From Cenococcum geophilum 1.58 (taxonomy: Eukaryota > Ascomycota > Dothideomycetes > Gloniales > Gloniaceae): DNA of 64,000 bases. This document shows, one piece after another, positions 53,987 through 64,000 of this stretch (positions within the stretch are counted from its first letter, which is position 1; every line of letters starts with the position of its first letter). The translations under genes were made by a program, and so were the position numbers. The notes under the pieces are model-generated. The model was not told the DNA's origin. It ran no database searches and saw only the letters and a program-made list of their open reading frames with translations. The stretch lies in NCBI GenBank assembly GCA_001692895.1, contig KV748179.1, positions 4,291,222-4,355,221 of the forward strand, read 5' to 3'.

Positions 53987-56544
53987 CTATCTCCCTCCTT
54001 TTTATCTTTATCCTTAAAATTTTCTAGTATCTCTAAGTTATTTACTAGAGGTATAATATCCATTTAATTAATTTAGTTAATATTATTACTTATTATAGCT
54101 AAAGCCTTTTCTTCTTTATAAGCGCAACGTTGTGCCTATACCGTTGCTGTAATATTATTACTTAGTAAAATTATACTATCTCTATATTCTTATTATTTAA
54201 AAGTAGGGTTAGTATATATTATAATAGTAAGTCTATTGTCTTAACAGCCCTTTTTTTATTTGGAGTATACCAAAGCAAACGTTTAATTATTTTATAATAT
54301 TCGCTCTATTTTTAACACTAAGTATACGTATTTTATTACTCTTAATAGTCTCTAAGTTTCCTAAGTAATTTATTATAGGGTTTTATATTTAATCTACTAC
54401 TATAAAGCTTAAATTAGAGTTGGCCGCTGCCTATACTAAACTCTACTATTCTACTAAGGAAACCGCTCGCGCCCTTAAGGCTTAGCGTCGCTTCTTTAAG
54501 GTTTAGTAGGTTGTATTTACTTAATTAACCCGTTTTAAAAAGGGTTATAAGAAGGTTTGTTCTAAGAAGTAAAAACTTATAAAATAAGGTCTATAGAAAC
54601 TTAGTAATAAAAAAATAGATTCTCTTTTAACAGCGAGGGAAATAACTCTAAGTAGTTTAGCAGTCGCTCCTCTTAAGTCCCCCTTAGGTGGCTTATTCTT
54701 TAGCAATTTTTTATTATTAATGCTACCTAACCTCTTCTCTTTTAATACTCCTATACCTTTTCTATAGCGTTCTTTAGGTTTTCTAGTAGCTCCTAGGTAG
54801 TCTCGTTATAGCCTATCTACTTTACTTCGTACTATATTTTATTATTAACGTCCTTATAACTAATAATCTTTAAAACTTACTATTTATCTTCCTCTTATCC
54901 TCTATATATATCTACTTTATAAACCAGTGGCTTAATATTCCTATATACTAGCTTTAGTATTGCGATATACTATATAGGGTAGATCTTTATCTTAGCTAGT
55001 AGATTTAACTTAAATATAACTAATAAAATTCTTTATATAATTTCAAAAGGTCCTAGTTTAATATAGTCTAACTTCTTACTTAGTTATTAACTCTTAAAAT
55101 TTTTATATAGTAGCTATACTTTATCTCCCTTCTTAAGATCTAGTCCCTTAGATCTCTTAGTATTATAATACCTTTTTATTCTTTGCTGTACTACCTTAGT
55201 TATTTCCATAAGGTCTATATAAAGATTTATTAAATTCTTTATTCTCTACTTAGCTATACTACTTATTTTCTTCACTTATTATAGTAATAATAAGGTCCTT
55301 AGCTTATACCCATAATTCGCCTTAAATAGTAACGTGCCTATTTCTTCCTATAGTATTATATTATATGTAAACTATATAACTAGTAATAATAATACCTAAT
55401 TATTCTATATATAATTAATATAATGCCTTAGATACTATTCTAGTGTCTAGTTTAATCTTTCCGTTTAACTATCCGTCTATAGATAATATACGGTAGAAGT
55501 CGCTGCTTAAACTCCTTACTCTACTAAAAATACTTTTTAGAATGCTATTATAAATCTTAGATCTCTATCTAATATAATTTTACTTAGTGCTCTATGTCTT
55601 ATAAATACTTCCTTAATATAAATTCTAGTAATATCTTCTAGTAATATTTCTTCTAAATATACTATAAAGTATCCCTACTTTATAAGCTTATTTACTATTA
55701 CTAAGATTATATTATAATCTTATCCAGTAATAGGATCTCGTAACTTTAGTAACTTAATAATAAAGTCCTATAATATAACCTCCTATAGTCTCTCTAGTAT
55801 TTTAATAGGTTATAGCTCTCTATATAGCTTATACCTTATTAGTTTATTTCTCTAGTAATCTAAATATTCTTTAGTAACCTTCCTTACTAGTCCCTAGATT
55901 CTATTAATAATATACTCCTCTTAAAGTCTTAACACTAAGCCTATAGCTCTATTATGCCCTTAAATTAGTCCCTTATAAAACAACTTAATAAACTCTTTTG
56001 CAATAGACCTTAGTATATACGTTACTTTTTAATTTTTATACTATTCTAAGTATAGATCCTCTACCTATATATCTTAGATCTTTTATACCTAATTACTCTC
56101 TAGTAATTCGTAGATTTATTTTTCTTATATTACTATAATCTTTAAATAATTATATCTAATTAATTTATAATAAAGCCCCTAATAGCTTCTTATTATTTTA
56201 TAGTTTGGCTTTTCTACTTAGAGTATCCGCTTATATATTCTCTATACCCTTAGTATACTAAATCTTAAAATAATATTCTATAAGCATCTTTACCTATCTA
56301 ACCTATCTATGGTTAAGTTCTTTTATTATTAGGAACCCTATTAGGTTCTTATAATCCGTCTTAACTATAAATAGTTTCTCTATACCTTATAAGAATGCTC
56401 TCTATTTCTTAAGTACTATAACTATACCTAATAATTTCTTATTTATTAGGAAAATGTTTATACCTCCTAACAGTACTAACAGGTTCCTGACAGCTCCTGT
56501 CAGGGCTGTCAGGAGCTCTAGGAGACACTTACACTCGGCTTCCT

Positions 56545-56745
56545 ATCAGGAACCTATCAGGAGGTCGCCCGGACCACACGGACCACACGGACCTCTAGGA
56601 CCTCCAGGACCTCTAGGATCTCCAGAACCTCCAGGACCTCCAGGACCATCAGTACTGTCAGGACCATTAGGACCATTAGGACCATCAGTACCATCAGTAT
56701 AATTAGGATAATTAGGACAATTAGGATAATAATTAAAATAACAAA
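56545..56745. repeat. AGGACC-type tandem repeats, left edge of the block
   Basis: Imperfect 9-base units (CCAGGACCT, TTAGGACCA and similar) run through this stretch. The plus-strand frame reads collagen-like GP-rich triplets, an artefact of the repeat. Confidence 0.75.
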
Positions 56746-57029
56746 ATTCTAGATTTTAAAATAAGGTATATTAATACTCCAGTATTTATAGCAGTTAAAA
56801 TATAAAAATTGGTTTAATTTTAGGCCCTATTCTATATACAGGATGCTTTAAGCTATCTAAATAATCCAAATTAATCCTTTCTACCTACCCCTATGTCCGT
56901 ATCTACTTAGGCGTCAAGCAATCAATTAAAGAGACGAGGGGGAAGGCTCTCGCAGAGGTTCCAAATCGTCAATTAGCGGTATTCCCAATAATCCACCGGC
57001 CGTGTACTAATTTCCTAACTAGGCCTAGT

Positions 57030-57220
57030 GCCTGCCTGCCTGCTTACCTGCCTGCCTACTTGCCTGTCCTACCTATCTTGCCTATCCTACCTATCCTACC
57101 TATCCTACCTATCCGACCATCCTACCTATCTATACCTGTCTGTCGGTGCCTACCTATTTATACCTACCTATCTATACCTACCTGTCGTGCCTACTTATCT
57201 ATGCCTACCTATCTATATCT
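57030..57220. repeat. CCTA/CCTG tetranucleotide repeats
   Basis: Long runs of CCTACCTA and CCTGCCTG with interruptions; a second run lies at about 57497-57595. No known role. Confidence 0.8.
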
Positions 57221-57227
57221 GCAATTT

Positions 57228-57850
57228 GGGGCAGAGGTCGGCCCGATTAAAGGCTCTGCTTAATTCGATTGCGATTAATTATATTAATTTAAATCGTTCT
57301 CTATAGCCGTTCGCTGGCTATATATTTAAACGGTAGTCGTCTAAGGTACCTCCCTAGGAGGCCTTAATTCGATTCAGTGACGGGCCAATATTAAAGCTCT
57401 GGTTCAATTCAATCGATTAATTAATTAAATCGTTCGTAGTGTTTGCTAGCTAGTCGTTCAAACGGTCGTCGTCTGGTTCTAGCGACGGTCGTCTCCTACC
57501 TACCTACCTACCTACCTATCTGCCTGCCTACTTGCCTACCTACCTGCCTGCCTACCTGCCTGCCTACCTGCCTACTTGCCTGCCTATCTGCCTATATTAG
57601 TATCTAATTCAATTTAGGGGAGGGGTCGGCCCAATCAAAGGCTCTAATCGATTCAGATCGTTCTCTACGGCCATTCGCTAGCTATATATTCAAACGGTAG
57701 TCGTCTAGGGTGCCTCCCTAGGAGGCCTTAATTTGATTTGGTAATAAGCTAATATTAAAGCTCTAGTTTAATTCGATCGATTAATTAATTAAATCATTTG
57801 TGGTATTCGCTAGCTGGTTATTTAAAAGGTTGTCGTCTAGTTCTAATAAC
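57228..57850. repeat. Direct duplication of a roughly 250-bp unit
   Basis: 57228-57485 and 57615-57850 share GGTCGGCCC, AAAGGCTCT, CAAACGGTAGTCGTCTA, CCTCCCTAGGAGGCCTTAAT and CGATTAATTAATTAAATC in the same order. A CCTA/CCTG run separates them, so unit plus tetranucleotide run appears duplicated together. Confidence 0.75.
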
Positions 57851-58012
57851 AGTTGTCTAGTTCTAGTAATGGTTATCTAGCTTTAGGACGGTTATCTAAT
57901 TCTAGTAACGGTCGTCTAGTTCTAGCGACGGTTGTCTAGTTTTAGTAATAGTCGTCTAGTTCTAGCGACGGTCGTCTAGTTCTAGTAATAGTCCTCTACT
58001 AGCTGCCGTTCT
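57828..58012. repeat. 21-bp minisatellite
   Basis: About eight units of GTCTAGTTCTAG[TC][AG]A[CT][GA]GTC. Confidence 0.75.
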
Positions 58013-58149
58013 AGTNCCTNNTAAGGTAGGGAGGATATAAGGAAGGGTAAAAAATAAGGTAGCTATAAAGGGGGTAGCTTAGTAGAGGTATGTATAGGGC
58101 TATTAGGAATATAGCGGGGACCTAATAATAATAAATATTATATAGGGCT

Positions 58150-58925
58150 TCGTATAAAGCCTCTATATGTAGAGCTTCGCGTAAAGCCTTATACAGAGCC
58201 TCGTGTAGAGCCTTTATACGTAGAGCTTCGTATAGAGCTTTGTGTAGAGCTTTATATAGAGCTTTATATAGAGCTTCGTGTAGAGCTTTATATAGAGCTT
58301 TATATAGAGCTTTATATAGAGCTTTATATAGAGTTTTATATAGAGCCTTATATAGAGCCTTAGTATATAGAGCTTTATATAGAGCCTATAGAGCCTTATA
58401 TAGAGCCTCGTATAAAGCTTCGTATAGAGCTTTATATAGAGCTTTATATAGAGCTTTATATAGAGCTTTATATAGAGCTTCGTATAGAGCTTTATATAGA
58501 GCTTTGTATAGAGCTTTATGTAAAGCTTCGTATAGAGCTTCGTATAAAGCTTTGTGTAGAGCTTTGTATAGAGCTTCGTATAGAGCTTTATATAGAGCTT
58601 CGTATAGAGCTTTGTGTAGAGCTTTGTATAGAGCTTCGTATAGAGCTTTGTATAGAGCTTTGTATAAAGCCTTGTGTAAAGCTTTATATAAAGCTCTATA
58701 TAAAGCTTCGTATAAAGCTTCGTGCAAAGCTTCGCGCAGAGCTTCGTATAAAGATTCGTGTAAAGCTTTGTGTAGAGCTTTGTGTAGAGCCCTATGTAGA
58801 GCTTCGTGTAGAGCTTTATATAAGCTTTATATAAAGCTTTATATAGAGCTTCGTATAAGCTTCACGTAGAGCTCTAAGCAGAGCTTCGCGCAGAGCTTTA
58901 TATATATAGAGCCTCGTGTAGAGCC
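58150..58925. repeat. 12-bp minisatellite (AGAGCTTTATAT family)
   Basis: More than 60 imperfect units of 12 bases, mainly AGAGCTTTATAT and AGAGCTTCGTAT. Because 12 is a multiple of three and the unit has no stops, both strands stay open for hundreds of bases (Ala-Leu-Tyr-Arg on the plus strand, Ala-Leu-Tyr-Lys/Glu on the minus). That is a repeat artefact. Confidence 0.85.
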
Positions 58926-58974
58926 CCAGTAGTATTACTTAAGGGGTATGCATAGGGTGTTGCTTTAAGGGGGT

Positions 58975-59345
58975 ATCCTAATAGGACAATCAGAAAATAC
59001 TAGTTTCCTATTAGGAGCGCATTAGAATAGTAGGGTCCTATTAGGAGCGCATTAGGATAATAGGGTCCTATTAGGAGCCTATTAGGACGACTAGGACGAT
59101 TAGGACGTTTAGGACGTTTAGGATATTAGAACGTTTAGGACGTTTAAGATAATCAGGAAAATCAAAATCCTGCTAGGAGCCTATTAGGAGCCTATCAGGA
59201 CGACTAGGATAATTAGGACGTTCAGGACGTTTAGAACATCAGGACGTTTAGGACATTCAGGACATTTAGGACAATTAGGAAAATCAAAATCCTGCCAGAA
59301 GCCTGTTAGGAGCCTATTAGGACGATTAGGACCTCTAGGAAAATC
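58975..59345. repeat. AGGACGTTT-type repeats, right edge of the block
   Basis: Imperfect TTAGGACG and CCTATTAGGAGC units, partly arranged in longer duplicated segments (AAAATCAAAATCCTG occurs three times). Related in motif and orientation to the AGGACC repeats at the left edge. Confidence 0.7.
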
Positions 59346-62134
59346 AAAATCCTATTAGGAGGCCTCTAGGATCTTAGCACCCTAACAAAATGCTAATGTT
59401 ATAGATATTATAGTTTAACTTTAGTAGTATTATCTTCTAACTATAGTATACTACTAGGTGCTATTTATCCTTATATCTTTATAAAAAGCACGCTCCTAGT
59501 ATATAGTCTAATATATTTATTTTAACTACTATCTCTAGCTATAGCTAATAGATTTTAAAAACTGGTTCCTAGGTAAATAACTATTTAACTTCTTTAAATA
59601 GTTCTCTTTATTTTTTTCTCTATATCTATAGTTCTTCCTTCTTTATTAACCTTATAAATGGCTTAATATCCTTTAACCATTAAGTAATAAACCTTTTATA
59701 GTAATTGCAAAACCCTAAAAATAATCTTAACTATATTATATTCTCTAGTTCTTACTAATTTACTATAGCCTTAATCTTTTTTAAATCTATGCTAAGTTAG
59801 CCTAGTTTAATAATAAATCTAATAAAATCTATCTTCCTAGTAAAGAACTTATATTTCTTAATTGCTATTAGCATCTACTCCTTTTATAGTCTCTTTAAGA
59901 CCTATTTAACGTATTCTCTATATTCTTCCTTACTTACTAAGTAGATAATAATATTGTTAAGGTATACTATAACAAATTCATCTAAGTATTCTCTTAATAT
60001 ATTATTAATACGCTTCTAAAACGTCGCTAGTATATTTATAAGCCCAAATTATATAACTAATGGTTTATATAGTCCTTCCTTTAATCTAAAAGCTACTTTT
60101 TATTTATCGCCTTCCTTAATCCTAATCTAATAGTACGCCTATCTTAGATCTATCTTAGTAAAGATTTACGCATTACCTATCCTATTTTAAATTTCGCTAA
60201 TTAAGGGTAAAGGATACCTATCCTTTCTAATAATGCTGTTTAACTGTTTATAGTTAATATATAGCCTAAGTTTTCTATTTTTCTTTAGTATAAATAGTAC
60301 TAGATAACCTGCTAATAACTATAATAGTCTAATATATCCCTTTTAAAGATTTTCTTAAATAAACTTCTTAAGTGCCTATAACTCTTTTTCTATTAACTTA
60401 TAGATTAGATAAAACCTTAGACTTATTCCTAGTTCTAACTCTATCTTATAGTCCTATACTATATATTCTAATAGCTTTTCGCTTTTTAGCGACTATAACT
60501 TTTTACTATACTTATAGTATCTCTTTAGTACGTAACTTAATCCTTAATTAGTTTCTTTATATATTACTCTAACCTAGTACTATACTATCTTAGTCTATTA
60601 TTATATATTTCTAATATTAACTTAACCTATAACCTAATGAATCTTTAGATTATATTCCTGTAACTAAGGCATTCCTAATACTACCTTATTATTCCCTAAT
60701 AGTAATATATTAAAAGACATCTTAATTTATCTCCCTTTAATGGTTATTTAAATTAGTCCTATTTCTAGGTTAATAATGCCTCCTCTATAGGCTATTAAAT
60801 CTCCTAAAATTATAACTAATAGATAAGGGTGCTCCTTTTATCTATATAGTAGCCCTATCCTTTTAACTGCTATTAATAAGATATAGTTTCGCGTTGCTCC
60901 ACTATTTATTAATACTTTAAACTTTTAATCTTACTAATTAATCCTTAAATTTAGATGTTATTCTTAAATCCCTTTAAGAGTCTAAGGTTCTATTATTAGC
61001 TCCCTCTAGTTTTATAAGCCTCTACTTTTCTTAACTATTAGCTACTAGATTCTTATATACTTAACTTACTCTTTAGCTAATACTTAGTTCGCTTTTTATC
61101 TTTAATATACTATAGATAGGTATTCTCTAGATATTCTTATTATTATTATCTATCTAGGTATTTTTCCATAAGGAATCTTTTTAGTTAAAGTATTAAGTCT
61201 TCTAACTTTTAAACTTCTACTAGATGCCAGCCGTGTATATACTTAGTATTTCTATATTATTACTTATCTAACGCCTAATATATTCTTATAGGGTATTTCT
61301 AATTTTTCTCCTTTAAATTTTTGTGTATTTTATATATATTATCTATATATACAATCTATAATAGCGTATAGTATACTAAATACTTCGGGTTAACTCTTAA
61401 CTTATCTTTATTTTTAAGTTTAAACCTTTATCGCGTTAATTTAAACGTTACAGTGTTATTCGTAGGTACTAAAATACGCCTTTCGCTTCTCTAATCCTTT
61501 AATTATTTCTTTAGATCCTTTAATGTTATAATTAAGGCTCCCTTAATATAATTTATTGCTTTTTCTATAATTAGGTAGTCTTAAATAACTCTCTTATCTA
61601 ACTATATATAGAAATCTTTCTACTTATTATTATATTATTGCCTATACTACTTTTAATACAGTTATTAGAGTATATACAGCTTATCCATAAGGAAGTATCT
61701 TCTTATTACTGTGTTATAATAGCCTTTTATATATTATTCCTTAAACCTAGTTAAAATCTCTAAATCCTCTTTATTTTCTAGTTTAGTAAGCTACTTAGCT
61801 CTTAGTATACCTATCTTAGGTCTATTAGTAATTCTTTATATAGGTACTCTATCCCTTATATAACCTAGTATACTAGATCTCTAGTTTAGCTTTTACTCTT
61901 ACTATATAAGGATTCTTACTCTAAACTTATCTATAGTTTCTTATTATTTGCGTCTTATAATTAGATTCGTAAAGTTTTCTTACTTCTTAATTATAGTATT
62001 AACTTTTTAATCTTTAGGCTAAACACTTTATTCCCCTAGTAAGTCTTCTAGTTCTATATATCTGTCTCCTAGTTTAACTGCTATTTATATTATAGATTCT
62101 CTAATTTATAAAAAAGCCTCTTACCTCTTATCTA

Positions 62135-62276
62135 TCCCTTGCAACGTCAAAATAGGTCCTTAGGTTATCAATAAGAACTAACCAATTAAATTAGCTGGAT
62201 TTAGTGCCTGTACTTAGAAATTTATAGGTTTTCCTATACGGACCACTTACTTTAAGGACCCTAACGTTGCAAGGGA
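62135..62276. mobile_element. 142-bp MITE with TA target site inside the gypsy fossil
   Basis: Inverted ends TCCCTTGCAACGT and GGTCCTTA (about 28 bp) are flanked by TA (62133-62134, 62277-62278). The plus-strand gypsy copy lacks this segment at the matching place (about 53490), which gives an empty site. No coding capacity. Confidence 0.85.
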
Positions 62277-64000
62277 TAAGTATCCTTATTTATACTCTAA
62301 ATTTTTAATTCCTTAAGTTCTTTAATCCTAAGCTTACTTCTTTCTTAAGCTTAGCTCTAGCCTTAGTTTAACTAGGCTTAACTAGTATTTATATTTTATC
62401 TTAAAAGTCTTAAATTTTACTTATCTCGTCTTAAGAATTTTATGCCTTTAGAAAACTTCGTCCTAAGCTTATTCATATATTACTAAACTAAGCTATTACT
62501 CTACTTTATCGGTTTTTATCTATTATAGGTCCTTAAGCATACCTTATCTTATCTTAAAAATCTTAGTTATCTTTTATCTTATCTTAAGAATTTTAAGCCT
62601 TTAGCCTTTTACCTTTATTAAGTGGTAAGCTAGCACTAGCAGTCGTCTACTTACTTAATTGTCTTTAAATATTACTTCTTCCGTCTTATAAAGCGATAGA
62701 TGCTATATTTAACGGTATTATAATACCCATTACTAAACCTTACTCTATAGCAGTCTTAGTCTCTACTTTTATTATATTATTAAGGTTTAAATACCCCTAG
62801 TTAGTTCCCTTACTATCCTTATTACTGTTAATTAATAAGTACTTTAACTCTATTATTATTATTACTAATCTTTATCCGTATATTACTATAATATTTTAAT
62901 CTAGCTTATAGAGTTAATCTTATTCTTTATCTAACTCTTTAGTTCCTTTAAGTCCTTTTAACTTTAGCTTCTATAGCTAATAACTTATACTATACTTAAT
63001 ATCTTTATAAATTTAGTATACGTTATTATAATAAAATATAAAACTTTTAATTAAATATTCTCTTATTTCTTATAGTGCACTATTATCCCTCTATATATAT
63101 ATATTATATACTATTAGTCTAGTTCCCTTTACTATATAGTAACTCTAACTACTTCTATAGTTTTTAGTAAAATAATCCTATTTTCTACAATTTATATAAG
63201 CTCTGTTTTTAAACTATTACTTTTATTATAAAGTCCGCTTAAATATCTTCTACTATTAAGATCTTTAGTTTAGCCTATACTCCCTAAACCTTTAATTACT
63301 TAATTCTTATTCTTTAGGTTTCTATAGTTTCTTACTCTATTTTTTATAGGTTTCTTTAGTACCGCTTAGGTTATTAGCTCTACGTTATACTATATTTTTT
63401 AACTTAGCTTTTATTATTGCGTGCTTTACGCCTTATATAACTATAGAACTTTATTCTAACCCTTTTTAGTCTATTCCCTTTAGTAGATCCTATTATTAAT
63501 CTTTATTACTTAATCTATTAGTTCCCTTAGGGTATCCATATCTTTTATTAAAATAATTACGTCCTAGACTTTAGCCTTAAGTCCCTATTTATACTATACT
63601 ATAAGCGCCTTATTATTCCACTTAACTTATATAGCTAGCGTCTAGAACTATATTATATACTTAATTACTAAGGTTCGTTATATAATATCTTAGAGTTTTC
63701 TTTCTATTATAGTTATTGCCTTTAGGTTTTTAAATATCTATATAAGTCGCTCCGTAAATCCGCTTTAGCTTAAGAATATAAACTATACTTCTTAGTTTAT
63801 AGTTATTATTTTATTTACTTATATCTCTATAAGGTAAGGCTTAAACTATTTAAGTACTCTTTCTAATAAGAATAATTTTGTATACGCTACTTAATCTATA
63901 GGTATTAGTAGCTTATCTCCCTCTTATAAAACCTTAAAGTGTATTTATATAAGGAATTCTTTAAATTTTAATCTCTCTCCTAAGAATCTCTTAATTAATA

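Larger units (their letters stand above)
56457..59386. mobile_element. 2.9-kb tandem-repeat block inserted in the gypsy fossil (nature unknown)
   Basis: The RNase H part of the minus-strand gypsy copy is interrupted here. The hexamer AAAATG stands at both edges (56451-56456 and 59387-59392) and may be a target duplication; boundaries are uncertain by about 20 bases. The block contains no coding domain but a series of distinct arrays: AGGACC, CCTA/CCTG, a 250-bp duplication, a 21-bp TCGTCTAGTTCTAG array, a 12-bp GAGCTTTATATA array and AGGACGTTT. Its left part is much more GC-rich than its host. Three undetermined bases lie near 58016-58021. Confidence 0.6.
53567..64000 (-). mobile_element. Ty3/gypsy LTR retrotransposon fossil, minus orientation, runs off the window
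   Basis: From high to low coordinate: gag-like region (64000 to about 62100), protease-like and reverse-transcriptase region (about 61000-59400), RNase H, integrase-like region down to about 54000, and the 3' LTR. The gag part is the same family as the plus copy. A 142-bp MITE and a 2.9-kb tandem-repeat block are inserted in it. It is broken by very many RIP-type changes throughout. It inserted into the plus-strand copy, so it is the younger of the two. Its 5' LTR should lie to the right of the window. Confidence 0.78.

Noticed and set aside
56454-56702. Collagen-like GPxGPx frame
   Set aside because: Produced by AGGACC/CCTCCAGGA repeats; it starts at the insertion edge and ends with the repeat.
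58240-58869. 209-residue frame (Ala-Leu-Tyr-Arg repeats) and its 113-residue antisense partner
   Set aside because: Both come from a 12-bp minisatellite without stops. There is no promoter, no composition change and no plausible protein.
57030-59345. Tandem repeats as a possible CRISPR array
   Set aside because: Units are contiguous without unique spacers, there are no cas genes, and the DNA is eukaryotic.

Overview
The window looks like nuclear DNA of a filamentous ascomycete (Pezizomycotina). Genes are split by short introns (mostly about 44 to 77 nt) with GTRNGT-like donors and CTNAY-like branch points. The gene families are typical of these fungi: DOP1, a YVC1-type TRP channel, a PNP-NACHT-ankyrin receptor, a PRISE-like reductase and C2H2 factors. 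The repeats are full of C-to-T type decay and TpA-rich sequence, as expected from repeat-induced point mutation (RIP). I cannot place it below subphylum level.

Region 1 (1-9.0 kb) is ordinary gene space. It holds the 3' part of a class 3 lipase, a small protein with a possible ubiquitin-like half, an RBR (RING-IBR-RING) E3 ligase, a six-helix membrane protein, a single-pass coiled-coil protein and a 2EXR/DUF7730-like protein. Region 2 (9.2-19.2 kb) is accessory. A Mutator-like element remnant with terminal inverted repeats lies just upstream of a fungal NLR-type gene (nucleoside phosphorylase, NACHT NTPase, about ten nearly identical ankyrin repeats). The NLR is followed by an 813-bp TA-flanked inverted-repeat element, a second inverted-repeat element that carries a third 147-bp element inside it, and a 2.5-kb RIP-degraded pogo/Fot1-like transposon.

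Region 3 (19.8-47.2 kb) returns to gene space. It contains a TRP-type vacuolar cation channel, a PRISE-like short-chain reductase gene carrying two apparent frameshifts, a tyrosine phosphatase whose reading frame needs a GC-AG intron, the five-exon DOP1/Dopey gene, a small PPxY tail-anchored protein, an uncharacterised fungal protein with a low-complexity middle, a C2H2 zinc-finger factor and a 577-residue protein of unknown function. The intergenic spaces here are long (2-3.6 kb).

Region 4 (47.6-64 kb) is a gene-free, AT-rich repeat block. A 1,383-bp hAT-like element with 8-bp target duplications opens it. It is followed by the start of a second hAT-like end, a field of GAGCTTTATATA-type repeats, and two copies of one Ty3/gypsy family in opposite orientations. 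The minus-strand copy has landed in the plus-strand copy. Into the minus-strand copy have gone a 142-bp TA-flanked MITE, whose empty site is preserved in the other copy, and a roughly 2.9-kb block made almost wholly of several unrelated tandem repeat arrays.

The best candidates for something new are the NLR with its homogenised ankyrin array and the 2.9-kb tandem-repeat block. All exon models are read by eye from splice signals and frame, with no transcript support.
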